This document shows positions 29,680-38,287 of a stretch of 38,287 nt of DNA, in pieces. The DNA is taken from the NCBI GenBank assembly GCA_024681495.1, contig JAILAS010000136.1:1-38287 (forward strand), read 5' to 3'. Position 1 is the stretch's first letter. Each line of letters opens with the position of its first letter. This DNA is from Eubacterium sp. GTDB taxonomy: Bacteria; Bacillota; Clostridia; Lachnospirales; Lachnospiraceae. A program made the translations under genes and the position numbers. The notes below the pieces were generated by a model. It had not been told where the DNA came from. It made no database searches and saw nothing but the letters and a program-made list of their open reading frames with translations.

Positions 29680-32241
29680 TTATTCTTCCTCTGTTTCGCC
29701 GGTGTCCTCTTCCGCCTCGCTGTCGTCATCGTCATCGTCGTCGCTCTTGGACGTGGCGTTGCCGGACGATGAGGAGTGGGACGTGCACTTCTTCGTGGGT
29801 ATGAGAGCCGACGAGTTGGCCGAGCCCTTCTTCAGGAAGGCCTTGGAGACGATCTTCGGGCAGTTGGACGTCGCCAGAAGCCCCGACTTGGCGCAGACCT
29901 CGACGAGCTTATGCAGATTGCAGGTGTCCTCGGGCACGTTGTCGCTGGAGAAGTACTCGGTGTGAAGCCTGCTGCCCCTAATCTCGTTCGAGCACACGCC
30001 CTCTGCGGGGAGCAATCCGGAATCCAGGCACACCGTCTTCTCCACAATGCCGTCCGGCTGCTCGAACTCCTCGTACTCGCAGTCCTCGTGAATCCTCTCC
30101 ATAACGGACTTCCAGAGGAGCTTGGTGAACGTGGTCGACGACATCGACTCGTTAGTGTCGTATCCGCCCCAGACGCCGCAGGTGTAGCTGGTGGTGTAGC
30201 CCACGAACCAGGAGTCCACGTTGTTCGAGGTGGTTCCGGTCTTGCCGGCGATGGCGGTGGTGCCGAAATTGACGGCCGTTCCTGTACCCTCGGTAACCAC
30301 GTCCTCCATGGCGTCGGTGAGGAGCCATGCGTTCTGCTCGCTGATGACCTGTCTGGCCTCGGGGTCCCTGTCGAGGAGCACGTTGCCGTCATGGTCTAGT
30401 ATCTTCGTGTAGAATATGGGCTCGTTGTACTTTCCGCCGTCGGCGATGGTCGCAAACGCGGCGGTGAGCTCGAGGTTGGTGACACCGTTGGTGATGCCGC
30501 CGAGCGCCAGCGCCTGCACCTTGTCACTGTCCGTCAATGTGGTGATGCCAAACTTCTCGAGATACTCGTATCCCACCTCCGGCGTGATGTCGGTCAGAGT
30601 TTTAACCGTGACTATATTTATCGACTTGGTGATGGCCTGCCTGAGGGTAGTCCATCCGGTGTAGGAATTGTCATAGTTATGGACGGTGGTTCCGTCTGAG
30701 TACTCGTAGGGCGCGTTGTCCTGCGTGGATGCGAGGGTAAACTCGCCGGTATCCAGCGCGGGCGCGAACGTGGACAGGATCTTAAACGTCGATCCCGGCT
30801 GACGCGTGGTGTCGGTCGCCCTGTTGAGCGTGAGCGACGCCTTCTTCTTGCCGCGTCCACCCACTATAGCCTTGACCTCGCCCGTGCTCTGGTCCATTAC
30901 GACGATGGATGCCTGCGGCTGTAGCGTGAAGTTGATTATCTCGCCCTCGTCGGGGATGGAGTCTCCGGACTCCATGAGGTCCTTCTCGTACGCGCGGATG
31001 GCCTTCTTGGCCTCCTTCTTCGTATCGTAGACCAGATAGCTGGCCGATGACGACGCGGACTCGTTGGCCTTCGCCCACGAGAGCATGCTCTGCTCGTCGT
31101 AGTAGCTGTAGGTGCCGTCTGCGTGCGCGATGGTGAGGTTAAGCGTGAAGGAATACTGCTTCACGGGATAGTTGTCGTTGTCCTTATACTCCTCGTCGCA
31201 GATCTCCTGAATGGAGGCATCCTGCGTCGTATATATCGAGAGTCCGCCCGAGTAAACCAGCTTATAGGCCTGCTGCTGCGAGTAGCCCTTAAGCTCCTGA
31301 AGATCCTCTATTACCTGGTCGATGAGCGCGTCGGTGAAGTAGGAGTACACCGAGGTCTCGGTCGAGGAATCCACGGACTGAATGCGGGAGTAGACGTCAT
31401 CAGCGAGGGCCGTATTGTACTCGCTCTCGGTGATGTATCCCTGCTCGAGCATGTACTGCAGGACCGTAGACCTGCGGGTGGCGTTCTCATCGGGATTGGT
31501 GATGGGGTTATATTTGGTAGGGTTCTGGGTAATGCCGGCAATAACGGCAGCCTCCGACAGCGTCAGCTCGGATACCTCCTTGTCGAAGTATCTCTCGGAC
31601 GCAGCCTCCACACCCAGGCAGTTCTGGCCCAGATTTATGGTGTTCAGGTAATTCTCGAGGATGGTGTCCTTATCGGTAATCTTCTCGAGCTCAATGGCCA
31701 GGTACTGCTCCTGTATCTTTCTCTTAAGCTTCTCTCCGAACGACGACTCCGACGTCCAGTCGGTGAACACGTTGTTCTTAAGGAGCTGCTGCGTGATGGT
31801 GCTGGCACCCTGCGAGAAGTGGAATCCGCTGAAAATGCCCTTCACGGCCGCGCGGATGATTCCCGACACGTCCACGCCGTTGTGCTCGTAGAAGCGCTCG
31901 TCCTCGATCGCGACGAAGGCATGCTGCACGTCCTCCGGAATCTCCGACAATGTGACATAGACCCTGTTCGAGCCCGAGCCCACCAGCTCCTCGGTGAGAT
32001 TCCCCGAGCTGTCGTAGATGTTGGTGATAAAGCCCGTGGGCGAAATGTCGACGCTATCCACTGAGGGAACGTCGACGAGAGCGCCCCTTACGGCGCCTGC
32101 CACGCAGCATACGCCGAATATTCCCAGGCACACGAACACCAGAAGGATTCTTCCTATCACCTTCCAGGCCTTGCTCTTTTTCTTCTTTTTCTTTTTGGTA
32201 TTCCCGCGATCGGCGGAATTATTTCTTTCATAGTCTGTCAT
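29680..32241 (-). CDS. Class A penicillin-binding protein (transglycosylase/transpeptidase)
   Basis: An 853-residue bifunctional cell-wall synthase of PBP1a type. A cytoplasmic Lys-rich tail is followed by one membrane helix (about 28-52). The GT51 glycosyltransferase domain has catalytic Glu113 in AIEDERFYEHNGVD and QGASTITQQL (144-153). The transpeptidase domain has Ser484 in GSTFK, SIN (540-542) and KTGT (667-670). The end is a low-complexity tail: Ser-rich (about 815-830) then a run of Asp and Glu. GGGGGA lies before the ATG. It is followed by the YigZ-like gene with a five-base gap and is divergent from ligA. Confidence 0.95.
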   Translation of the reverse strand: MTDYERNNSADRGNTKKKKKKKSKAWKVIGRILLVFVCLGIFGVCCVAGAVRGALVDVPSVDSVDISPTGFITNIYDSSGNLTEELVGSGSNRVYVTLSEIPEDVQHAFVAIEDERFYEHNGVDVSGIIRAAVKGIFSGFHFSQGASTITQQLLKNNVFTDWTSESSFGEKLKRKIQEQYLAIELEKITDKDTILENYLNTINLGQNCLGVEAASERYFDKEVSELTLSEAAVIAGITQNPTKYNPITNPDENATRRSTVLQYMLEQGYITESEYNTALADDVYSRIQSVDSSTETSVYSYFTDALIDQVIEDLQELKGYSQQQAYKLVYSGGLSIYTTQDASIQEICDEEYKDNDNYPVKQYSFTLNLTIAHADGTYSYYDEQSMLSWAKANESASSSASYLVYDTKKEAKKAIRAYEKDLMESGDSIPDEGEIINFTLQPQASIVVMDQSTGEVKAIVGGRGKKKASLTLNRATDTTRQPGSTFKILSTFAPALDTGEFTLASTQDNAPYEYSDGTTVHNYDNSYTGWTTLRQAITKSINIVTVKTLTDITPEVGYEYLEKFGITTLTDSDKVQALALGGITNGVTNLELTAAFATIADGGKYNEPIFYTKILDHDGNVLLDRDPEARQVISEQNAWLLTDAMEDVVTEGTGTAVNFGTTAIAGKTGTTSNNVDSWFVGYTTSYTCGVWGGYDTNESMSSTTFTKLLWKSVMERIHEDCEYEEFEQPDGIVEKTVCLDSGLLPAEGVCSNEIRGSRLHTEYFSSDNVPEDTCNLHKLVEVCAKSGLLATSNCPKIVSKAFLKKGSANSSALIPTKKCTSHSSSSGNATSKSDDDDDDDSEAEEDTGETEEE

Positions 32242-32275
32242 GTTAAGGTCTTCCCCCTTTTAGTCATACACAGTT

Positions 32276-32284
32276 AGTATATCA
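32276..32284 (-). promoter_or_regulatory. Extended -10 element of the penicillin-binding protein gene
   Basis: On the minus strand TGATATACT fits the extended -10 pattern TGnTATAAT with one change. No good -35 is visible; a run of nine T precedes it. It lies about 40 bases before the start codon. Confidence 0.4.
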
Positions 32285-32341
32285 AATACGCCAGTAAAAA
32301 AAAAGTCGCCGCCGCCCCGGGACGTGTTATCATAACAGGGA

Positions 32342-32368
32342 CGGGCGATCGCCCGCCGTTTCAACGGC
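32342..32368 (+). other. Two abutting palindromes in the ligA leader
   Basis: CGGGCGATCGCCCG (32342-32355) is a perfect 14-bp palindrome. GCCGTT and AACGGC (32355-32368) form a second stem around TC. They share one base and lie about 80 bases before ligA. I see no clear ligA promoter; a leader structure or a protein-binding site is possible. Confidence 0.5.
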
Positions 32369-32447
32369 ACCCGGGCACAGAAATCCGCGGCGCCCTGCAG
32401 AATGGACATACCGTTCCTGCCCTACACCAGACAAACGGAGAGAATAC

Positions 32448-34436
32448 ATGACTGATCAGCACAAGCAAATCGACAAACTGATAAAGGAGCTCAATGAGGC
32501 CCGCACCGCGTACTACAACGGCGCAGACCCGGGCATGAGCGACAAGCAATACGACGAAAAGCTCTCGCTACTCGAGAGCCTTGAAAACGCCGAGGGATAC
32601 CACCCCTCCGAAAGCCCGGTTAACGCCGTCGGCGCAGCGCCCACCGGCAGGCTGTCCAAGGTGACGCACGAATTCCCGGCCCTCTCGCTGGCGAAGACCA
32701 AGAGTCCCGAAGAAATTTCTGCCGAATTCCCGGGCGAGACGGTGATAATGTGGAAGCTCGACGGCTCCACCTGCCAGGTCACTTACGAGGGCGGCCTGCT
32801 CGCTCTCGCCGCCACCAGGGGAGACGGAGAAGTCGGCCAGGACATAACCGTAAACGCCCCCTACCTGCACGGACTGCCGCAGGAAATCCCCTACACCGGC
32901 AAGCTCGTCGTCAGGGGCGAGACACTCATGAGCTACGAGGAATTCGACAGACTTAACGAGAGCCTCCCCGAGGAGGAGCGCTTCGCCAACCCCAGAAACC
33001 TCGCCAACGCCACGGTAACAGCGCTCGATAACCACATTCTCAGCGAGAGGAAGGTGGACTTTTGCGCGTTCTCGCTGGTCTACGCGGACGACCTGCCCGA
33101 CACTTTCACGGAAAGGTTCGAGCTCCTCGAGAGGTGCGGCATCGCCACCGTGCCCTACGAGAAGGTGGCGAAAGGCGGACTTATATCCAAAATCGAAGAG
33201 TGGGGAGAGCGGGTTTCTTCCTATACATATCCCGTGGACGGGCTGGTCATCGCCGACCAGGACGCGGCATACTCAGACACCCTGCCCGGCACGGGCCACC
33301 ACCCGAACGTAAGGCGCGGCTACGCCTTCAAGTGGGCGGACGAGACTGCGCAGACCACCCTCAGGGAAATCGAGTGGTCACCCTCAAGGACCGGCCTCCT
33401 CAACCCCGTGGCCATCTTCGACTCCGTAGAGCTCGAGGGCACCACTGTATCGAGGGCCACCCTCCACAACCTGTCCTTCATTATTAAGAAGAACCTCGTC
33501 ACGGGGGACGACATCACCGTGTACAAGGCGAATAAAATAATACCCGCCGTCGACGAAAACCTGACGGAGCACGACCCGATTGACGAGAGCGCCTTCGAGG
33601 GGATAGACTGCCCCGCCTGTTCGAAGCCCTCCTCAGTCCACCGCGATCCGGAGTCAGACACGCTGGTCTTACGGTGCGAGAACCCCGACTGCCCCGCCAA
33701 GCACATCGGGCGCTTCGTGCACTTCGTATCGAGGGAGTGCATGAACATAGACGGCATATCAGAGAAGACGATCACGAAGCTGGTGGGCGCCGGCTTCCTC
33801 AGGAGCTTCGACGACTTCTATGGGCTCGAAAAGCACAGCGAGGAGATGGCCTCGTGGGACGGTTTCGGCCCCAAGGCTGTTTCGAACCTCCTCTCCGCCC
33901 TGGAGGCATCCCGCCACGAGGTTTCGTTTGCAAGACTGATAAACGCATACGGCATATCCAACGTCGGAAAGGTGCAGTCGGCCCTCCTGGCCGCGCACTT
34001 CGGCGACAATATCGATAACCTTCTGGATATTAAGCCTCCCTTTGATTTTACCGAAATCGATGGATTTGGCGAGGTCATAAGCGCGTCTCTCAACGAGTGG
34101 CTCGACAGATACTCGCCCTCGGGCAGCCACACCGACAGCGAGCTCACGGACCTCCTCTCCTACCTCGAGATGAGAGAGCCCCAGGTGCAGAATACGGGCG
34201 ATAAACCCCTGGACGGGCTGACCTTCGTGGTCACGGGATCCGTGGAACACTTCGCCAACCGCGACGAGGTCCACGCCTTCATAGAGGAGCATGGCGGACA
34301 CGCCACCGGAAGCGTTTCAAAGAAAACGTCCTACCTGGTAAATAACGACTTAACAAGTACGAGCGGTAAAAATAAAAAGGCGAAGGAGCTGGGTATTCCA
34401 ATTATATCTGAGGCTCAGCTTCTCGAAATGGTATAA
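32448..34436 (+). CDS. ligA: NAD-dependent DNA ligase, divergent
   Basis: A 662-residue ligase that seals nicks using NAD. Domain order is complete: Ia (YYNGADPGMSDKQYDE), the nucleotidyltransferase with AMP-accepting Lys103 in KLDGS, an OB fold, a zinc site (CPAC ... CENPDC), helix-hairpin-helix repeats (about 430-570) and a C-terminal BRCT domain (about 585-662). Some motifs differ from textbook LigA: KLDGS in place of KIDG and FANPRNLANATVTALD in place of the common NPRNAAAGSLRQLD. The catalytic lysine is kept, so activity is likely. GGAGAG is five bases before the ATG. nrdR follows after 125 bases with its own promoter. Confidence 0.92.
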   Translation: MTDQHKQIDKLIKELNEARTAYYNGADPGMSDKQYDEKLSLLESLENAEGYHPSESPVNAVGAAPTGRLSKVTHEFPALSLAKTKSPEEISAEFPGETVIMWKLDGSTCQVTYEGGLLALAATRGDGEVGQDITVNAPYLHGLPQEIPYTGKLVVRGETLMSYEEFDRLNESLPEEERFANPRNLANATVTALDNHILSERKVDFCAFSLVYADDLPDTFTERFELLERCGIATVPYEKVAKGGLISKIEEWGERVSSYTYPVDGLVIADQDAAYSDTLPGTGHHPNVRRGYAFKWADETAQTTLREIEWSPSRTGLLNPVAIFDSVELEGTTVSRATLHNLSFIIKKNLVTGDDITVYKANKIIPAVDENLTEHDPIDESAFEGIDCPACSKPSSVHRDPESDTLVLRCENPDCPAKHIGRFVHFVSRECMNIDGISEKTITKLVGAGFLRSFDDFYGLEKHSEEMASWDGFGPKAVSNLLSALEASRHEVSFARLINAYGISNVGKVQSALLAAHFGDNIDNLLDIKPPFDFTEIDGFGEVISASLNEWLDRYSPSGSHTDSELTDLLSYLEMREPQVQNTGDKPLDGLTFVVTGSVEHFANRDEVHAFIEEHGGHATGSVSKKTSYLVNNDLTSTSGKNKKAKELGIPIISEAQLLEMV

Positions 34437-34482
34437 GGCCGGAGCGCCGACACAACATCTGGGTATTTTCGTCGTTTTCTAC

Positions 34483-34512
34483 TTGACATAATATCCCGCA
34501 GCACATTATAAT
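34483..34512 (+). promoter_or_regulatory. Promoter of nrdR
   Basis: TTGACA (34483-34488) and TATAAT (34507-34512), both exact consensus, are 18 bases apart and lie about 50 bases before the start codon. Confidence 0.8.
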
Positions 34513-34561
34513 GATTCTGTGTTATGGTAACCAATAATATGCCAGTGAGGAGTAGAAAAGT

Positions 34562-35011
34562 ATGAAGTGTCCATTTTGCAGCGGGGAAGACACCAGGGTA
34601 ATTGACTCCAGACCCGCGGACGAAAATAACTCCATCAGGAGGAGAAGAGTCTGCGATACCTGTGGTAAGAGATTTACCACCTACGAAAAGATAGAAACCA
34701 TACCGCTTATCGTAATAAAGAAAGATGATAACCGCGAGCAATTCGACAGATCCAAGATTGAGGCCGGCGTCCTCAGGGCCTGCCACAAGCGTCCGGTTCC
34801 CGCCGATGCCATCTCCAACCTCGTAAACGAGGTCGAGAACGAGCTTCTGGCCATGGAGGGAAAGGAAATCCCCTCCACCGTTATCGGCGAGCTGGTGATG
34901 AGCAAGCTCAGCACACTCGACCAGGTGGCTTACGTACGATTTGCCTCCGTCTACAGGGAGTTCAAGGACGTAAACACCTTCATGGAAGAGTTAAAGAAGA
35001 TTCTTAAATAG
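34562..35011 (+). CDS. nrdR: Transcriptional repressor NrdR
   Basis: A 149-residue ATP/dATP-sensing repressor of ribonucleotide reductase genes. The zinc ribbon has Cys3, Cys6, Cys31 and Cys34, with RRRRVCDTCGKRFTTYE as the DNA-binding part. The ATP-cone follows (about 49-139), starting at IVIKKDDNREQFDRSKI. Length and motifs are normal. GAGGAG lies nine bases before the ATG. No nrd gene is in the window; ligA is upstream and two terminators lie downstream. Confidence 0.96.
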   Translation: MKCPFCSGEDTRVIDSRPADENNSIRRRRVCDTCGKRFTTYEKIETIPLIVIKKDDNREQFDRSKIEAGVLRACHKRPVPADAISNLVNEVENELLAMEGKEIPSTVIGELVMSKLSTLDQVAYVRFASVYREFKDVNTFMEELKKILK

Positions 35012-35082
35012 CCGTTTAATCCGGTTTCCATGTAATCATTTAAAAACCACCGCTTCTTTCTCCTAATATAAATGAAGCAAAA

Positions 35083-35115
35083 GACGATGGGCGCTATGCC
35101 CATCGCCTTTTTTTT
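35083..35115 (+). terminator. Terminator of nrdR
   Basis: CGATGGGC and GCCCATCG form an 8-bp stem around GCTAT, followed by CC and eight T. Confidence 0.88.
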
Positions 35116-35119
35116 AGCA

Positions 35120-35149
35120 CAATCCCGCCCCTGCGGGATTTTTGTTTTT
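35120..35149 (+). terminator. Second, tandem terminator after nrdR
   Basis: AATCCCGC and GCGGGATT pair around CCCT, followed by TTTGTTTTT. It starts five bases after the first terminator and insulates the pst operon from upstream reading. Confidence 0.75.
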
Positions 35150-35225
35150 ACACACTTTTTACCTTCGAAGGATTTTGATTTTTACTTTGCATGCATAGAA
35201 TGACTTTGACAACGCGAGGTCAAAG
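35147..35225 (+). promoter_or_regulatory. PhoP-box-like repeats, weak promoter and inverted repeat before pstS
   Basis: TTTACA (35147-35152) and TTTACC (35158-35163) are exactly 11 bases apart, like the TT(A/C/T)ACA direct repeats bound by PhoP in Bacillus; TTTACT at 35181 is one base out of phase. A weak promoter (TTTGAT 35174, TAGAAT 35196, 16-base spacer) follows. CTTTGAC (35204-35210) and GTCAAAG (35219-35225) form a perfect inverted repeat with 8-base spacing near the expected transcription start. Phosphate control is the likely meaning. Confidence 0.45.
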
Positions 35226-35258
35226 AAAAAATCAAGTATGAATCACAGGAGGTTCGAA

Positions 35259-36179
35259 ATGAAGAAAAAACTATTACAGACACTGGCATTGGGAACGGCG
35301 GCAATTATGATTGTCGGAGGCGTCATAGGCTGCGGCTCATCAAATGATACATCGACAGAAGATACCTCTCAGGAGACCACAGCTGAGAGCGCGGAATCCG
35401 CAGAAGCCGGCTCAGGCGATTCGGCACAGAACACCACAGATTTAAGCGGAAGCCTCTCCCTGGCAGGAAGCACTTCCATGGAAAAGCTTTGCGAGGCACT
35501 CAGCGAGGGCTTCATGCAGAAGTATCCCGGAGTGACGGTCACCGTTGAGTACACCGGCTCCAGTGCAGGTATCGAGTCCCTCATTCAGGGCAGCGTGGAT
35601 ATCGGCGATGCGTCCAGAAGCTTAGAGGACGGCGAGACCGAGAGCGGCGCAGTGGAAAATGTGGTCGCCATCGATGGTATCGCAGTAATTACCGATCCCG
35701 CCAACCCCGTATCCGACCTTACCACCGAACAGCTCGTATCCATATACAAGGGCGAGATTACCAACTGGAGTGAGCTGGGCGGCGACGACGAGGCCATCGT
35801 GGTAATCGGACGCGAGGCCGGTTCAGGTACCCGAGGCGCATTCGAGGAGCTTCTCGAGATTGAGGACGCTTGCAACTACGCGCAGGAGCTCGACTCCACC
35901 GGCGCTGTTCTCGCAAAGGTTGCCTCCACCCCCGGTTCCATCGGATACGTATCACTCGACGCAGTCGACGACTCAGTACTCAGCATGACTCTGGATAGCG
36001 TGGCAGCCACCGAGGAGAACATCACCGCAGGCGACTACGCACTCTCCCGCCCCTTCGTAATGGCTACAATGGGCGAAATCACCGAGCAGAACGAGCTGGT
36101 ACAGGCATGGTTTGACTACATCTCATCCGAGGAAGGCAGCTCAGTGGTAACGGGCGTAGGCCTCATTCTCCCCGAGTAA
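35259..36179 (+). CDS. pstS: Phosphate ABC transporter substrate-binding lipoprotein
   Basis: A 306-residue lipoprotein that binds phosphate outside the membrane and hands it to PstCA. The signal peptide ends in a lipobox VIGC with lipidated Cys25, followed by a Ser/Thr/Glu-rich linker (26-65). Phosphate-binding motifs are LAGSTSMEKL, YTGSSAGIES and EAGSGTRGAFEE. I chose the ATG at 35259 because GGAGG lies six bases ahead; an upstream ATG at 35238 adds MNHRRFE and has no ribosome site. pstC follows after 12 bases. Confidence 0.96.
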   Translation: MKKKLLQTLALGTAAIMIVGGVIGCGSSNDTSTEDTSQETTAESAESAEAGSGDSAQNTTDLSGSLSLAGSTSMEKLCEALSEGFMQKYPGVTVTVEYTGSSAGIESLIQGSVDIGDASRSLEDGETESGAVENVVAIDGIAVITDPANPVSDLTTEQLVSIYKGEITNWSELGGDDEAIVVIGREAGSGTRGAFEELLEIEDACNYAQELDSTGAVLAKVASTPGSIGYVSLDAVDDSVLSMTLDSVAATEENITAGDYALSRPFVMATMGEITEQNELVQAWFDYISSEEGSSVVTGVGLILPE

Positions 36180-36191
36180 GGAAGGACAGCC

Positions 36192-37100
36192 ATGAAAAGT
36201 AAAGCAAAGACAGGTATCGTCGAAAGAATCGCAGGATGTATATTCACGGTCTGCGCAGTCATTGCCATCTTTGCAGTGTGTTCCATAACCATCTACATGG
36301 TAATCAAGGGCACTCCGGCATTTAACAGTGTCGGAGTGTTCGAGTTGTTATTTGAAACAACCTGGCAGCCCACTGCTGACGCCCCGTCCTACGGTATACT
36401 TTACATAATACTTTCTTCCATCGTCGGAACCGTAGCGAGCGTTCTGATAGGAGTACCCATAGGACTTCTGACGGCCGTCTTTTTAACCGAGATTTCTCAT
36501 AAGCGCGCGGCCGCTATCGTATCTCCCGCTGTGGAGCTTTTAGCGGCCATACCCTCCGTAATCTACGGCCTTTTGGGACTTATGATCCTAAACCCGGCCA
36601 TGTACCAGCTGGAGAAATTGATCTTCAAGGGTTCGGAAACGCACCAGTTTACCGGTGGTTCGAACATGCTCTCAGCTATACTCGTCCTGGCAATAATGAT
36701 TCTTCCGACAGTCGTAAACGTCAGCGCATCGTCCATCCGGGCGGTATCGAACGACCTTCGGGCCGCGTCACTGGCACTGGGCGCGAGCAAGATACAAACC
36801 ATCTTTAAAGTGACCATCCCCGCTGCAAAATCCGGCATACTGACCGGAGTCGTCCTCGGAATCGGAAGGGCCCTGGGCGAGGCAATGGCCATAAACATGG
36901 TGGCCGGCGGCTCTGTAAACATCCCGCTCCCCTTTAACTCTGTACGTTTTTTAACCACACAGCTGGTCAGCGAGATGGGATATGCGGAGGGCGTACACCG
37001 CCAGGTCCTCTTCTCAGTAGGGCTCGTTCTCTACATTTTTATCATGGTGGTAAACCTGGTACTGCTTAAGCTCAGAAAGGAGGCGGTAAGCAATGACTAG
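36192..37100 (+). CDS. pstC: Phosphate ABC transporter permease PstC
   Basis: A 302-residue membrane permease with six hydrophobic segments, the first at about 18-40. The ABC-permease loop that docks on PstB is read in DLRAASLALGASKIQTIFKV and the following GIGRALGEAMA. LLAAIPSVIYGLLGL is a typical Pst segment. AAGGAAGGA precedes the ATG. Its end overlaps the start of pstA by 8 bases, so the two are translated together and form the membrane channel. Confidence 0.95.
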   Translation: MKSKAKTGIVERIAGCIFTVCAVIAIFAVCSITIYMVIKGTPAFNSVGVFELLFETTWQPTADAPSYGILYIILSSIVGTVASVLIGVPIGLLTAVFLTEISHKRAAAIVSPAVELLAAIPSVIYGLLGLMILNPAMYQLEKLIFKGSETHQFTGGSNMLSAILVLAIMILPTVVNVSASSIRAVSNDLRAASLALGASKIQTIFKVTIPAAKSGILTGVVLGIGRALGEAMAINMVAGGSVNIPLPFNSVRFLTTQLVSEMGYAEGVHRQVLFSVGLVLYIFIMVVNLVLLKLRKEAVSND

Positions 37101-37980
37101 ACCAAACGCCCCGTCCCTCACCACGAGGAGACGACGCCCCACCGATGCGGCGCTGTACGCGCTAATCTACCTATGCGCCGCCTTCTCGGTAGCAATTCTG
37201 GCAATCATACTGGTTTACGTAATCGTGAAGGGCATCCACGTCGTAACACCTTCGTTTTTAACGTCGGTTACCTCGGTGCTAAACGGAACGGTCGGAATTG
37301 CCGGCAACATCGTTAACACGGTGATGATAATCCTATTGACAATGCTAATTGCAACCCCCATCGGAGTGGGTGCAGCCATATACCTGAACGAATACGCCAA
37401 GCCGGGAAGACTGGTAACTGTCATCGAATTTACCACGGAAACTCTTTCCGGAATCCCCTCCATCATATTCGGTCTTTTCGGAATGATGTTCTTCGGGCAG
37501 ACACTCGGAATGGGATACAGCCTTTTGACGGGAGCCCTCACCCTGATACTTATGGTCCTCCCCCTTATAACCAGGAACACCCAGGAGGCCCTTAAGACCG
37601 TGCCCGACAGCTACAGGCAGGGAGCCATCGGCCTCGGGGCCGGTAAATGGCACACCATCCGTACCATATTGCTGCCCTCCTCGATGCCGGGGATAATCAC
37701 GGGAGTAATACTGGCAATCGGTCGGATTGTCGGCGAATCAGCCGCACTGCTTTTCACTGCAGGAAGCGCGAAGATATTGCCGGCCTCCCTGTCGGGGCTT
37801 TTCCCGAAAATCTTTCAATCGGGCGGAACCCTGACGGTTCAGCTCTACCTCTCAGCCACGAGCGAGGGGGATTTCGATACGGCGTTTGGAATCGCCGTGG
37901 TACTGTTGGCGCTGGTGCTTGCCATAAATTTCGGAACGAAAAAACTGGCGGCCCGAATGGATGTAACGAGGAAAAAATAG
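37093..37980 (+). CDS. pstA: Phosphate ABC transporter permease PstA
   Basis: A 295-residue permease, partner of PstC, with six hydrophobic segments. FTTETLSGIPSIIFGLFGM matches the conserved Pst segment, SYRQGAIGLGAGKWHTIRTI is the PstB-docking loop, and AIGRIVGESAALLFTAG follows. AGGAGG lies nine bases before the ATG, inside the end of pstC. Its stop codon touches the pstB start. Confidence 0.95.
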   Translation: MTRPNAPSLTTRRRRPTDAALYALIYLCAAFSVAILAIILVYVIVKGIHVVTPSFLTSVTSVLNGTVGIAGNIVNTVMIILLTMLIATPIGVGAAIYLNEYAKPGRLVTVIEFTTETLSGIPSIIFGLFGMMFFGQTLGMGYSLLTGALTLILMVLPLITRNTQEALKTVPDSYRQGAIGLGAGKWHTIRTILLPSSMPGIITGVILAIGRIVGESAALLFTAGSAKILPASLSGLFPKIFQSGGTLTVQLYLSATSEGDFDTAFGIAVVLLALVLAINFGTKKLAARMDVTRKK

Positions 37981-38287
37981 ATGGAAAATAATTTAAAAAT
38001 CAGGGTGCGCGATCTGCACCTTCACTACGGAGAAAACCACGCCCTGAAGGGTGTGACAATGGATATAAAGCCCAATGCGGTAACGGCATTCATCGGCCCC
38101 TCGGGCTGCGGCAAGTCCACCTTTCTTAAAACGCTCAACCGAATGAACGACCTGGTGGAAAACGTCCGCATCGAGGGAACGATCGAACTGGACGGAGAGA
38201 ACATCTACGGTGCCGGAGTGGATACCACCGTGCTGAGAAAGCGGATCGGGATGGTCTTCCAGCAGCCCAATCCGTTCCCGATGAGCA
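37981..38287 (+). CDS. pstB: Phosphate ABC transporter ATPase PstB, cut off by window edge
   Basis: The first 102 codons of the ATPase that powers PstCA are present. Walker A is GPSGCGKST (about 40-48), followed by FLKTLNRMNDL, a PstB hallmark, and the Q-loop FQQPNPFPMS at the edge. The ABC signature and Walker B lie beyond the window. GAGGA stands about eight bases before the ATG, which directly follows the pstA stop. phoU would be expected next. Confidence 0.95.
   Translation, partial: MENNLKIRVRDLHLHYGENHALKGVTMDIKPNAVTAFIGPSGCGKSTFLKTLNRMNDLVENVRIEGTIELDGENIYGAGVDTTVLRKRIGMVFQQPNPFPMS

Overview
The window reads as chromosome of an anaerobic Clostridia member, most likely a Lachnospiraceae relative. 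The support is the moderately high GC, strong AGGAGG-type ribosome sites, NrdR, a PTS fructose operon, a GGDEF/EAL protein, an acyl-ACP thioesterase and a tRNA without encoded CCA. I have no 16S or database match, so the family-level call is inference. No integrase, transposase, phage gene or CRISPR array was seen.

Layout. 1-800: the start of a small unknown protein running off the left edge, preceded by four 52-bp repeats. 859-6740: a DeoR-type repressor facing a fructose operon (fruK-fruA-ptsH-ptsI), separated from it by a 20-bp tandem repeat; the operon promoter is followed by a perfect 16-bp palindrome. 6805-9600: secA. 9694-14976: a five-gene operon (class III aminotransferase, class II aldolase, TetR regulator, FGGY kinase, GtrA-like membrane protein) of unassigned function. 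14990-19844: a three-gene unit with a membrane GGDEF-GGDEF-EAL-PAS protein, a cysteine-rich protein of peptidase-U32-like character and a degenerate CbiE/CbiT-like protein. 19929-22310: a P-type ATPase. 22311-23018: an AT-rich intergenic stretch with two abutting DnaA-box 9-mers and five consecutive stem-loops. 23019-28869: a secreted NlpC/P60 hydrolase, a CPBP protease-like membrane protein, a CvfB-like RNA-binding protein, an acyl-ACP thioesterase and an O-antigen-ligase-like membrane protein. 28930-32241: tRNA-Gln(CUG), a YigZ/IMPACT protein and a class A penicillin-binding protein. 32448-38287: a divergent ligA, nrdR, and pstSCA plus the start of pstB.

How the genes work together. The fructose operon carries its own HPr and enzyme I, so one transcript supplies the phosphorelay from PEP to fructose and the kinase making fructose-1,6-bisphosphate. 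The aminotransferase operon has the enzymes expected for deaminating (or aminating), phosphorylating and aldol-cleaving a small sugar-like compound, with its own regulator; the substrate is unknown. The pst genes form a phosphate-uptake operon behind a PhoP-box-like leader. The best candidates for undescribed biology are the aminotransferase/aldolase/kinase operon, the c-di-GMP-linked three-gene unit and the multi-hairpin element at 22753-22932.
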